From contig NZ_CP102293.1 of the NCBI RefSeq assembly GCF_025152575.1, forward strand, positions 3,100,001 through 3,164,000: 64,000 nucleotides of DNA. The letters are read 5' to 3'. A program made the position numbers and the translations under genes. Below, piece by piece: positions 18,579-26,986 of the stretch. The stretch's first letter is position 1. Each line of letters starts with the position of its first letter. The notes below the pieces were generated by a model. The model did no database searches. It was not told the DNA's origin and saw only the letters and a list, made by a program, of their open reading frames with translations. Source of the stretch: Subdoligranulum variabile. Its GTDB lineage: Bacteria > Bacillota > Clostridia > Oscillospirales > Ruminococcaceae.

Positions 18579-20246
18579 ATGCTGGCAAACCTGAAAATTG
18601 AAAATGTGGCGGTAATTGAAAAAGCGGAAGTCGCCTTTACGCCGGGACTGAATGTTCTGACGGGCGAAACCGGTGCGGGTAAATCCATTCTGATCGATTC
18701 CATCAATGCAATTCTGGGCAACCGCACATCTCGTGAATTGGTGCGAAGCGGCGCGCAGAAAGCCTGTATCTGGGCCACTTTTGAATCGATTCCCAAATCA
18801 GTACAGGAAAAGCTGGAGAAAAGCGGATATGAGGCATCCGAGGATCTGCTTTTGTATCGCGAAATCAACGTTGAAGGGAAAGGTAGCTGCCGCATCAACG
18901 GTATGCCTGCGACAGCCAGCGTGGTCCGGGATATTTCTTCCGGTCTGCTGGCTATACACGGGCAGCATGACAGCCAAAGTCTGACCAATCCGGCACTGCA
19001 CCTTGGTCTTTTGGACCAGTATGCGCAAAGCAGGGCTCTTTTTACACAGTATTACCAGTGCTACCGTGAACTGGTGACAGTAAAACGACAGCTGGATTCG
19101 TTGAACGCCAATGAGGCGGACAAACAGCGCCGAATCGAGGCATTGACAGCCGAAATTGATAGCATCGATGCCGCAGCTCTACAACCGGGAGAAGAGAAGA
19201 CTCTGCAGGAACGTAAAAATGTCATTACGCATGCACAGAGTATTTTGCAAGGAATTACGGCTGCCCACCTGGCCTTGGCAGGTGATGAGGACGGGGAACA
19301 AGCCGGTGCGGCGGATCTGTTGGGCGGTGCGGTAGACGGTATGCAGAATGCGTCGCGTCAGGATGAAAGTCTGATGCCGATGGCAGAACGCCTGCAGGAA
19401 TTGTATTATTCGGCGCGTGAGTTGGCGACCGATCTTGCGGATCGACTGGATGCCTATGATTTCGATCCGGCAGAACTTGATCAGATTGAGAGCCGCCTGG
19501 ATACCATTTATCGCCTGAAACAAAAATTTGGTATGGAAGTAGAAGAAATCCTTTCCAGGCGGGAACAGGCGGCAGAAGAGCTGGAAAATTTCCAATCTTC
19601 CGACCAGAAAATTGCGGAACTGAAAGCACAAATGCAATCGCTTTACGCGAAAGCCAAAAAGGCGGCGGAATCTTTGACACAGAGCCGCCTTAAAGGCTTC
19701 ACAGCGATGAACAAAGAAATGAAGGCAGCGCTGGAATTTCTGAATATGCCGGGAATCCGGTTTGCCTTGCGCCATACGCGAGGTCCGCTTTCCTCTCACG
19801 GACAGGATACGGTAGAGTTTCTGATTTCTACCAACCCCGGAGAAGAGCCGAAACCGTTGGCAAAAATTGCGTCTGGCGGTGAATTGTCTCGCATTATGCT
19901 GGCCTTTAAGAGTGCCTTGGCGGATCGTGATGCCTTGCCCACCGTAATTTACGATGAGATCGACACCGGTGTTTCCGGTCTTGCTGCGGGACGCATCGGA
20001 CAACTTCTTCATCAGACCGCGCAAGGCCGGCAGGTTCTTTGCATCACGCACACGCCTCAGGTGGCGGCGTTTGCAGACAACCAGTTGTTGATTCAGAAAA
20101 ATGTACGCCAAGATCGTACCTATACTGAGATTCATACGCTTGATATGGATGGCCGTGTCCAAGTATTGGCCCGTATGATTTCCGGTGATAAGGTGACGGA
20201 TCTGAGCCTGGCCAACGCCCGGGAACTGATCGAAAAATCCAGATGA
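18579..20246 (+). CDS. recN: DNA repair protein RecN
   Basis: A 555-residue SMC-like ATPase. Walker A GETGAGKS is near residue 33, HGQHDSQSL near residue 130, long coiled-coil arms fill the middle (about 160-370), and the signature LAKIASGGELSRIMLA is followed by Walker B TVIYDEIDTGVSG. RecN acts early at double-strand breaks. Full length for the family. The tyrS T-box leader begins after its stop. Confidence 0.96.
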   Translation: MLANLKIENVAVIEKAEVAFTPGLNVLTGETGAGKSILIDSINAILGNRTSRELVRSGAQKACIWATFESIPKSVQEKLEKSGYEASEDLLLYREINVEGKGSCRINGMPATASVVRDISSGLLAIHGQHDSQSLTNPALHLGLLDQYAQSRALFTQYYQCYRELVTVKRQLDSLNANEADKQRRIEALTAEIDSIDAAALQPGEEKTLQERKNVITHAQSILQGITAAHLALAGDEDGEQAGAADLLGGAVDGMQNASRQDESLMPMAERLQELYYSARELATDLADRLDAYDFDPAELDQIESRLDTIYRLKQKFGMEVEEILSRREQAAEELENFQSSDQKIAELKAQMQSLYAKAKKAAESLTQSRLKGFTAMNKEMKAALEFLNMPGIRFALRHTRGPLSSHGQDTVEFLISTNPGEEPKPLAKIASGGELSRIMLAFKSALADRDALPTVIYDEIDTGVSGLAAGRIGQLLHQTAQGRQVLCITHTPQVAAFADNQLLIQKNVRQDRTYTEIHTLDMDGRVQVLARMISGDKVTDLSLANARELIEKSR

Positions 20247-20258
20247 CAGACGGCCGCC

Positions 20259-20287
20259 TTGACTTTCCAGAGCGTGTGTGTTACAGT
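20259..20287 (+). promoter_or_regulatory. Promoter candidate for the tyrS T-box transcript
   Basis: TTGACT (20259-20264), a 17-base spacer and TACAGT (20282-20287). The -35 is strong, the -10 weak. The T-box RNA would start a few bases later. Confidence 0.45.
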
Positions 20288-20294
20288 TATACCA

Positions 20295-20591
20295 ATGAAA
20301 TGCGATGAAGGAAATAAGTACCTGCTGTATGGGTGTCTCAGAGAAGTTCCGGTTGGTGCAAGGAACTGGCAAACGGCGGCATGGGAATACATTCCGGAGC
20401 AGTAGGCTGAACGCAGACAAAGGCAAGTAGGCTGTGCCGTGTACGCACGTTACAGCGTTTGGGTGTCGTGGCTCCCTTTGGTTGCTGCACCCGCGAAGGC
20501 TCATAACCGTGAGGTGTGAGCAAAACAGAGGTGGTACCGCGAAATTTCGCCCTCTGCCAAATTCTTACATTTGGCAGGGGCTTTTTCTTTT
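20295..20591 (+). promoter_or_regulatory. T-box riboswitch (tyrosine) with terminator, upstream of tyrS
   Basis: The signature AGGTGGTACCGCG is at 20529-20541, followed by the terminator hairpin GCCCTCTGCCAAA/TTTGGCAGGGGC and a T-rich tail (20549-20591). Stem I shows an AAGTA element near 20316 and, on its 3' side, GGAATACA, where TAC at 20388-20390 is the likely Tyr specifier codon. Uncharged tRNA-Tyr would pair with the specifier and the T-box bulge, stabilise the antiterminator and allow tyrS expression. The specifier agrees with the gene that follows. Confidence 0.92.
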
Positions 20592-20621
20592 GCCCTTGCC
20601 GCAGCAGACAGGAGGATTTTT

Positions 20622-21842
20622 ATGACGATTTATGATGAACTCAAAGCGCGCGGCCTGATTGCGCAGGTAACGGATGAGGAAGAAATCAAGGAACTCATCA
20701 ACAACGGAAAGGCAACCTTTTATATCGGCTTTGACTGCACGGCAGACAGTCTGACTGCCGGACATTTTATGGCGCTCACTCTGATGAAACGTCTGCAAAT
20801 GGCTGGGAACCGTCCTATTGCACTGATTGGCGGCGGTACGACGATGATTGGCGATCCCTCTGGACGCAGTGATATGCGAAAGATGCTGACGAAGGAAGAT
20901 ATTGCACATAACGCCGAGTGCTTTAAGCGCCAGATGGAACGCTTCGTTGAGTTCGGCGAAGGAAAAGCGTTGATGCTCAACAATGCGGATTGGCTTCTCA
21001 ATCTCAACTATGTGGAACTGCTTCGTGAAGTGGGGGCTTGCTTCAGCGTCAACAATATGCTCCGCGCTGAATGCTACAAGCAGCGTATGGTCAACGGACT
21101 TTCCTTCTTGGAATTCAACTATATGATCATGCAGAGCTACGACTTCTACTACATGTTCCAGCATTACGGCTGTAATATGCAATTCGGTGGCGATGATCAG
21201 TGGAGCAACATGCTGGGCGGTACCGAGCTGATCCGCCGGAAACTGAACAAAGATGCCTACGCTATGACCATTACGCTGCTGACGGACTCTCAGGGCAAGA
21301 AGATGGGGAAAACGGCCGGAAATGCCGTCTGGCTGGACCCCAATAAGACCAGTCCGTTCGATTTTTACCAGTACTGGCGCAATGTGGGAGATGCAGATGT
21401 TTTGAAATGCATCCGCATGTTAACTTTCCTGCCGCTGGAGCAGATTGATGAGATGGATCACTGGCAGGGAGAGCAGCTGAACCAGGCCAAGGAGATTCTT
21501 GCCTATGAACTGACCAAGATGGTCCATGGCAAAGCGGAAGCAGAGAAGGCCCAGCAGACAGCGCGTGGGCTCTTCAGCGGAGCTGCCGACCATGAGAATA
21601 TGCCCAGCACGGTTCTGGATGCCTCTCTTGTCAAGGACGGAGCGGTTGGCCTGCTGGCAGCGATGGTAGCGGCGGGGCTTTGCGGCTCTAATCGGGAGGC
21701 ACGCCAGCTGGTACAGCAGGGCGGCGTACTCGTTGATGGGGAAAAGGCCAACGATCCCAAGATGACGCTCAGCGAAGAAGCGCTTCGAGCCGGTGTGGTT
21801 ATCAAAAAGGGAAAAAAGGTTTATCATAAGGTAATGCTGTAA
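20622..21842 (+). CDS. tyrS: Tyrosyl-tRNA synthetase
   Basis: A 406-residue class I synthetase. The HIGH-type motif appears as TAGHFMAL, the signature loop as GKKMGKTAGN (KMSKS equivalent KMGKT), and a C-terminal S4 RNA-binding domain carries LVQQGGVLVDGEKANDP. The frame is open upstream into the terminator, but the ATG at 20622 with AGGAGG seven bases before it is the clear start. Controlled by the T-box leader and followed by a strong terminator. Confidence 0.97.
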   Translation: MTIYDELKARGLIAQVTDEEEIKELINNGKATFYIGFDCTADSLTAGHFMALTLMKRLQMAGNRPIALIGGGTTMIGDPSGRSDMRKMLTKEDIAHNAECFKRQMERFVEFGEGKALMLNNADWLLNLNYVELLREVGACFSVNNMLRAECYKQRMVNGLSFLEFNYMIMQSYDFYYMFQHYGCNMQFGGDDQWSNMLGGTELIRRKLNKDAYAMTITLLTDSQGKKMGKTAGNAVWLDPNKTSPFDFYQYWRNVGDADVLKCIRMLTFLPLEQIDEMDHWQGEQLNQAKEILAYELTKMVHGKAEAEKAQQTARGLFSGAADHENMPSTVLDASLVKDGAVGLLAAMVAAGLCGSNREARQLVQQGGVLVDGEKANDPKMTLSEEALRAGVVIKKGKKVYHKVML

Positions 21843-21844
21843 AA

Positions 21845-21893
21845 GCCAAAACAGGGTGTATCTGTGTGGAACGCGGATACACCCTGTTTTGGC
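21845..21893 (+). terminator. Terminator-like inverted repeat after tyrS
   Basis: Eighteen-base perfect arms (GCCAAAACAGGGTGTATC and its complement) around a 13-base loop, starting two bases after the tyrS stop. The T run lies within the descending arm. Confidence 0.75.
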
Positions 21894-21922
21894 AAAAGAT
21901 GCAGACTTCCCAGCGGATTTTC

Positions 21923-21951
21923 TTGCCCGGGGAGAAAAAATAGGCTATAAT
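21923..21951 (+). promoter_or_regulatory. Promoter of radA
   Basis: TTGCCC (21923-21928), exactly 17 bases, then a perfect TATAAT (21946-21951), 29 bases before the radA ATG. Confidence 0.7.
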
Positions 21952-21980
21952 AAAAGAAGTCTATAGTCGAGGAGGCTGTC

Positions 21981-23381
21981 ATGCCCAAAGACAAACTGAA
22001 AACCGTTTATGTCTGTACCCAGTGCGGCGAGACCAGTCCGCGATGGCTGGGCCGGTGTCCTTCCTGTGGAGCCTGGAATACCATGACGGAGGATGTTGTG
22101 GCGGAACCGGTCAAGTACTCTTCCTCACGGGGCGGGGCAACTCCGCGTGTTCCGGGGCAGACGACACTGACACCGCATAAGCTGAAAAATATCAGTACAA
22201 CAGAAGAAAAAAGTCGAATCATTACTGGAATCAGTGAACTGGATCGGGTTCTGGGCGGCGGCATTGTCATTGGAAGTGTCATACTGATCGGCGGCGAGCC
22301 GGGAATTGGTAAATCTACGATTCTGCTGCAGCTTTGCGGCGAAGTGAGCAAGACCAAAAATGTGCTATATGTGACAGGCGAGGAATCTGTACGGCAGATT
22401 AAATTGCGCGCGGTACGCCTGGATGTTCCACAGGAAAATATTTCTCTGGTGGCGGAGAGTGATGTTGATGAAATTTGTGGGTTGATTGAATCCATGAAGC
22501 CGGATCTTGTGGTAATCGATTCGATCCAAACCATGCGGTGCACAGACATCGCCTCTTCGTCCGGAACGGTCAGCCAGGTGAAAGAGAGCACGGCTCGTTT
22601 CCTGAACGTAGCCAAGACACTGGAAATTCCCACATTTATTGTGGGACATGTCAATAAAGATGGCGCTATTGCAGGCCCGAAGGTCATGGAACACATTGTG
22701 GATACGGTACTTTATTTTGAAGGTGACAAGACTTTACCGTATCGGGTGTTGCGGGCTGTCAAAAACCGTTATGGATCAACGAATGAGATCGGCATGTTTG
22801 ACATGACTGGTCGCGGGCTGGCCCAGATTGACAACCCGTCCCAGGTTATGCTGGAAGGTCGTCCCCTGGGGATCAGCGGAACCTGCGTTGCCTGTGTGAT
22901 GGAAGGCACTCGTCCGGTTTTGAGTGAGATCCAGGCGCTGGTCACCAAAACGAGTTTTCCCAGCCCGCGCCGGACGGCAAGTGGTTTCGACTACAATCGG
23001 ATGTATTTGCTATTGGCTGTGCTGGAAAAACGTGCCGGATATTCCTTTGCCAATCAGGATGTGTATATCAATATCGTGGGCGGGCTGAAACTGGATGAAA
23101 CCGCCTGTGATTTGCCTACGTGTATGGCATTGGCATCCAGTTTGCTGGATCTGCCGATCGGGGAAAAAACCTTTGCGGTCGGAGAAGTGGGGCTTGGCGG
23201 CGAAATTCGCAGTGTACCACATCTGGAAACTCGTCTGCGGGAGGCGCAGCGTGTGGGCTTTGATACCGCCATTGTTCCCAAACACAATCTAAAGCTGATT
23301 GATCCGGCGCAGTTCCCGGGATTAAAGCTAGTAGGGGTTTCTTATCTGCGCGAAGCCATCAATACGATAAAACTGAAATGA
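21981..23381 (+). CDS. radA: DNA repair protein RadA
   Basis: A 466-residue protein in three parts: an N-terminal four-Cys zinc finger (CTQCG and CPSCG), a RecA-like ATPase with Walker A GGEPGIGKST and the RadA KNRYG motif (usually KNRFG), and a C-terminal Lon-protease-like domain without the proteolytic serine site. RadA helps process recombination intermediates. AGGAGG-type site before the ATG. sseB follows 9 bases after its stop. Confidence 0.96.
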   Translation: MPKDKLKTVYVCTQCGETSPRWLGRCPSCGAWNTMTEDVVAEPVKYSSSRGGATPRVPGQTTLTPHKLKNISTTEEKSRIITGISELDRVLGGGIVIGSVILIGGEPGIGKSTILLQLCGEVSKTKNVLYVTGEESVRQIKLRAVRLDVPQENISLVAESDVDEICGLIESMKPDLVVIDSIQTMRCTDIASSSGTVSQVKESTARFLNVAKTLEIPTFIVGHVNKDGAIAGPKVMEHIVDTVLYFEGDKTLPYRVLRAVKNRYGSTNEIGMFDMTGRGLAQIDNPSQVMLEGRPLGISGTCVACVMEGTRPVLSEIQALVTKTSFPSPRRTASGFDYNRMYLLLAVLEKRAGYSFANQDVYINIVGGLKLDETACDLPTCMALASSLLDLPIGEKTFAVGEVGLGGEIRSVPHLETRLREAQRVGFDTAIVPKHNLKLIDPAQFPGLKLVGVSYLREAINTIKLK

Positions 23382-23390
23382 GGAAAGATC

Positions 23391-24245
23391 ATGCCTGAAC
23401 ACAACGAACAAAAGGCCCCGGCTTTCAACCCGGAGCTGAAGAAAACCATTGCGGCGTTCAAAAAAGAAAACAGTCCGCAGAACCTAAATGCCGTGATCAA
23501 TGAACTGGTGAAATCTCCTTTGCTTACTCCGGCTATGTTTGATCTTCAGGGGGCTCCGGCTCCTAAGCCGGGACCGGATGGTCGGGTGCAGTTACCTAAA
23601 AATACCAAAATCAGCTTGGTGATGATCAATAGCAAGGAAGGCAAGCACTATTATCTGGCTTTCAGCGATTGGGATGCTGTACACGAGTGGCAGAACAAGG
23701 TTCCCCAGCAGGGACGGCAGATCATGATGCTTCGCTTTGACGATTTTGCCAACATGCTGCAAAAGAATAAAGAGGCCTCAGGGTTGGTTCTGAATCCGGG
23801 GGAAAACAGCCTTCGCCTTGAGGCCCCGCTGATCGAGTCGGTGAAAAAGCAGAAGGATGCTATGGCAAAGGCCAGGGAAGCCGCAACTATTCATCCCGGC
23901 GACAAAGTAACGATTGTGGAACCCACGGTTCTGGCAGACGAACTGGTGGATCCGATCTGCGAAGTGCTTGCACAGGCGCCTGGAGTCGGATCAGCGTATC
24001 TGCAGATTATGATTGTAAACGAAACCCGTAAATGCTATTTGCTGGTTTTGGATGGTCCCAAGGACGATAAGCTTTTTGCTGCCGTTGCGCAGGCGGCGCG
24101 CCCTTACTTGGCGGGGCGTAAACCGCAGATGGATCTAACCATTACTACATCGGTTTCTCCGCTGGGACAGCAGGGAATGCGTGGCAGTGAACCGTTTTAT
24201 CGCAAGGGGATCGGTCGCGTTCTGGAGGAGGACGACGACGAATGA
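23391..24245 (+). CDS. SseB family protein
   Basis: A 284-residue soluble protein. Residues about 15-150 match the SseB N-terminal domain (a short helix pair, TPAMFDLQG, then KISLVMINSKEGKHYYLAFSDWDAV). Residues about 165-280 match the SseB C-terminal domain, with GVGSAYLQIMIVNETRKCYLLVLDG. SseB was named for serine sensitivity in E. coli; its biochemical role is not known. It is coupled to the next gene by an ATGA overlap. Confidence 0.8.
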   Translation: MPEHNEQKAPAFNPELKKTIAAFKKENSPQNLNAVINELVKSPLLTPAMFDLQGAPAPKPGPDGRVQLPKNTKISLVMINSKEGKHYYLAFSDWDAVHEWQNKVPQQGRQIMMLRFDDFANMLQKNKEASGLVLNPGENSLRLEAPLIESVKKQKDAMAKAREAATIHPGDKVTIVEPTVLADELVDPICEVLAQAPGVGSAYLQIMIVNETRKCYLLVLDGPKDDKLFAAVAQAARPYLAGRKPQMDLTITTSVSPLGQQGMRGSEPFYRKGIGRVLEEDDDE

Positions 24246-25171
24246 ACGTGAAACGCCTGCTGGATTGCACACCTGGGGAATTGGCTCATTACGGAAAAGC
24301 GGAACTTTTGCAGGCGATTGCAGGCAGTGAAGGACGTGTTCTGGCATGCGAGACGATTGGCTTGACACCACCCCTTTTGGTGGATGTGACCAATGCAGAA
24401 TATGCAGCCTCCTTGAGCGCTGATATTTTGTTGCTCAATATGTTTGATGTGCGTCAGCCGACGATTCAGGCGCTGCCGAAAGTTCCGCCTGCCGATACCG
24501 TTCGTGAGCTCAAACGGCTTACCGGTCGGATCATCGGGATTAATCTGGAACCTACTACGGAAGAAATGGCACGAGTCAATGCAGGCACGCTGTGGGCAAT
24601 GAAGGCGGGACGTCTGGCAACAGCGGAAAATGCAAAGATTGCAGCGGATATGGGTGTGGATTTGATCGTTTTGACGGGAAATCCCGGCAACGGTGTCAGC
24701 AATGAAGCGATTGAAAAGGCGCTGCGGGAAATTACTGCTGCAGTTGGCGACCGCGTGATGCTGGCTGCTGGAAAAATGCATGCCTCCGGGATTGTCGGCG
24801 AAGGTGGAGAAAACATCATGACCGAGCCTGACGCACAGGCTTTTATGGAGGCCGGAGCGGATATTATTCTGTTGCCGGCACCTGGAACGGTCCCGTGCAT
24901 TACGCAGGGATATGCCCATCGCTTGATTGAAACGGTACATAATCACGGAAAACTGGCAATGACAGCCATCGGAACATCCCAGGAAGGTGCAGATGTGGCG
25001 ACGATTCGACAGATTGCTTTGCTGTGTAAAATGGCAGGGGCGGATATTCATCATATTGGCGATACTGGTGTGCCGGGAATGGCACTACCGCAGAATATTC
25101 TGGCCTACTCGATTGCAATCCGTGGGGAGAGACATACCTATCACAAGATGGCGCAGTCGGTAAATCGATAA
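24242..25171 (+). CDS. Conserved TIM-barrel-like protein (formerly called PEP phosphonomutase-like)
   Basis: A 309-residue soluble protein with alternating strands and helices like a TIM barrel: LLVDVTNAEYAASLSADILLLN, IIGINLEP, VDLIVLTGNPGNGVS, MLAAGKMHASG and AGADIHHIGDTG. Related database entries have been labelled haloacid dehalogenase-like or PEP phosphonomutase; I recall a DUF7916 label but cannot confirm it. No HAD motif is visible, so that label looks wrong. Conserved Gly/Asp/His at the strand ends suggest an enzyme. It is co-transcribed with sseB. Confidence 0.65.
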   Translation: MNVKRLLDCTPGELAHYGKAELLQAIAGSEGRVLACETIGLTPPLLVDVTNAEYAASLSADILLLNMFDVRQPTIQALPKVPPADTVRELKRLTGRIIGINLEPTTEEMARVNAGTLWAMKAGRLATAENAKIAADMGVDLIVLTGNPGNGVSNEAIEKALREITAAVGDRVMLAAGKMHASGIVGEGGENIMTEPDAQAFMEAGADIILLPAPGTVPCITQGYAHRLIETVHNHGKLAMTAIGTSQEGADVATIRQIALLCKMAGADIHHIGDTGVPGMALPQNILAYSIAIRGERHTYHKMAQSVNR

Positions 25172-25187
25172 AGGATATACAGAACAG

Positions 25188-25231
25188 AAAAAAGCAACGT
25201 GTCTGGCTTTGTGCCGGATACGTTGCTTTTT
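25188..25231 (+). terminator. Intrinsic terminator ending the radA-sseB run
   Basis: AAAAAGCAACGT pairs with ACGTTGCTTTTT across a loop of about 17 bases, starting 16 bases after the stop. Confidence 0.8.
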
Positions 25232-25241
25232 GCGTATTGTC

Positions 25242-25264
25242 ACAAACAAAACCCCGCCGCGGGG
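25242..25264 (-). terminator. Terminator of the mgl operon
   Basis: On the minus strand CCCCG/CGGGG forms a short GC-rich stem followed by TTTTGTTTG, 56 bases after the mglC stop. Confidence 0.6.
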
Positions 25265-25320
25265 CAGTCACTTACAAAAGTTGGCCGAGCGGCGGGGGAG
25301 GAAAGAGAATGAGAGAAGAA

Positions 25321-26970
25321 TTACTTCTTCTGAACGTACTTCAAGCAGTCGAGCATAACAGCAACGAGAATGATGATGCCGGAGAAGACGAACTGCAGGT
25401 TGGTATCAATACCGAGGGTGGTCAGAGAGTAGGTCAAAGCGGTGAAGATGAAGACGCCGACCACTACGCCGGAGATCTTACCGATACCGCCGGTGAAAGA
25501 GACACCACCAACAACGCAAGCGGCGATGGCGTCCATCTCCCAGCCCTGACCGTAAGCGGCAGAACCGGAACCGACCATGCGAATGCATTCCAGCCAAGAG
25601 CCAAAGCCATAGAGGATACCGGCCAGGATGAACGCACCAACCGTAACGCGGAAGACCGAGATGCCGGAAACAGCAGCAGCCTCAGGGTTGCCGCCGACGG
25701 CAAACAGATTCTTGCCAAAGGTGGTTTTGTTCCAGATGAACCAGACAATCACAACAGCTGCAATAGCCCACAGAATGATGGTGGGGAAGCCGCCGATCTT
25801 GGGGATGATCATACTGGGAATCGTCGTCTCAATAGCACCGAAGGAAACACCTTTGGTAGAGTAAGTAACCAGACCAAAGATGACCAGCATGTTGGCCATG
25901 GTAGAAATAAAGGGGTGCATCTTGAACTTTGCTGTGAAGAAACCTGCGATGGTCGTGAAGATCGTGCACAGGACGATACAAACGATCAGAGCGAGGAAAA
26001 CACGGACAATAACCGGCAGCCCCGTGAAGTCGAAGATGTGACCAAAGACGGAGCCGGTATTGATCCCCTGGTGCATGACGATGGTAGCGGCGGTCATACC
26101 CATACCGACCATACGGCCGATAGAAAGGTCTGTGCCAGCCAGCAAAATCAGACCTGCAACACCAAGTGCCAGGAACATACGCGGCGAAGCCTGCTGCAGA
26201 ATGTTCAGGATATTATTGACTGTCAGCAGCTGCACATTCTTCACAATCGGGGTGATGATGCACAGAGCGATGAAGATAACAATAATCGCCAGATACAGGC
26301 CGTTCTTCAGCAGGAAGTCGCGGCGATTGAAGGTATACTTGTAGTTTTCCCAACGCTGCGCCATGGACTCCGCAAAGGTGAATTTGGACATGCGGAGCAT
26401 ATCGATCAGGTGATATTTGTGATCGAAAGCGGCGTGCTGGCGATCTTTGACGGCCTGCAGATCTTTATCACGCTGCATTTTGGCGTCAAACAGACGATTC
26501 TTATGGACGTATTTCTCGTCCTTGATTTCCTGCTGGTCGGTCAGCTTGGAAACGGTCGCCTGATGCTCTTTCTGAAGCTGGGCAACCGCAGCTTGATACT
26601 TCTGCTGTGCGGCAACCTTTTCTTCTTTACAGCTGGCGACAACGTACCGATAATACTCGGAGTCGTAATGCTCTTTCAGATAGGCTTCGGCATCCGCGAT
26701 CAGCTTGGAAACCTGATCCTTGTTTTTGGCTTCTACAGCCTTGGCAGCTTCCAGCTCAGCCTTCATGCGGCTTTCGCGCTGGGCTTTTTCCTCGGCAGTG
26801 TAGATGCGATCACGCTTGAGGTTATCCAGATCATTCGTGAGGTTGACAACCTTGTCTGTGCCATCAGCGCGAAGATCGTTGATTTGTGCCTGAATTTTGC
26901 CGACGTAGTCGTCAATCGGCTTGCGAAGTTCGGCTTCCCGCTCCGCAGTAAGAATTGTACTATTTGCCAT
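25321..26970 (-). CDS. mglC: Galactose/methyl-galactoside ABC transporter permease MglC with long N-terminal extension
   Basis: A 549-residue permease. Residues about 216-549 align with the whole of normal MglC (about 336 residues): NILQQASPRMFLALGVAGL, GTDLSIGRMVG, the conserved FAVGGNPEAAAVSGI loop (EAA-like, contacts MglA) and DAIAACVVGGVSFTGGIG. Before this lie about 215 extra residues, highly charged and predicted helical or coiled coil, with no signal or membrane segment, so probably cytoplasmic. The start ATG at 26970 follows GGGGGA at proper spacing and the extension is in frame with no break, so it is part of the gene. Confidence 0.93.
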   Translation of the reverse strand: MANSTILTAEREAELRKPIDDYVGKIQAQINDLRADGTDKVVNLTNDLDNLKRDRIYTAEEKAQRESRMKAELEAAKAVEAKNKDQVSKLIADAEAYLKEHYDSEYYRYVVASCKEEKVAAQQKYQAAVAQLQKEHQATVSKLTDQQEIKDEKYVHKNRLFDAKMQRDKDLQAVKDRQHAAFDHKYHLIDMLRMSKFTFAESMAQRWENYKYTFNRRDFLLKNGLYLAIIVIFIALCIITPIVKNVQLLTVNNILNILQQASPRMFLALGVAGLILLAGTDLSIGRMVGMGMTAATIVMHQGINTGSVFGHIFDFTGLPVIVRVFLALIVCIVLCTIFTTIAGFFTAKFKMHPFISTMANMLVIFGLVTYSTKGVSFGAIETTIPSMIIPKIGGFPTIILWAIAAVVIVWFIWNKTTFGKNLFAVGGNPEAAAVSGISVFRVTVGAFILAGILYGFGSWLECIRMVGSGSAAYGQGWEMDAIAACVVGGVSFTGGIGKISGVVVGVFIFTALTYSLTTLGIDTNLQFVFSGIIILVAVMLDCLKYVQKK

Positions 26971-26986
26971 TTGTTTTATCCCCCAC

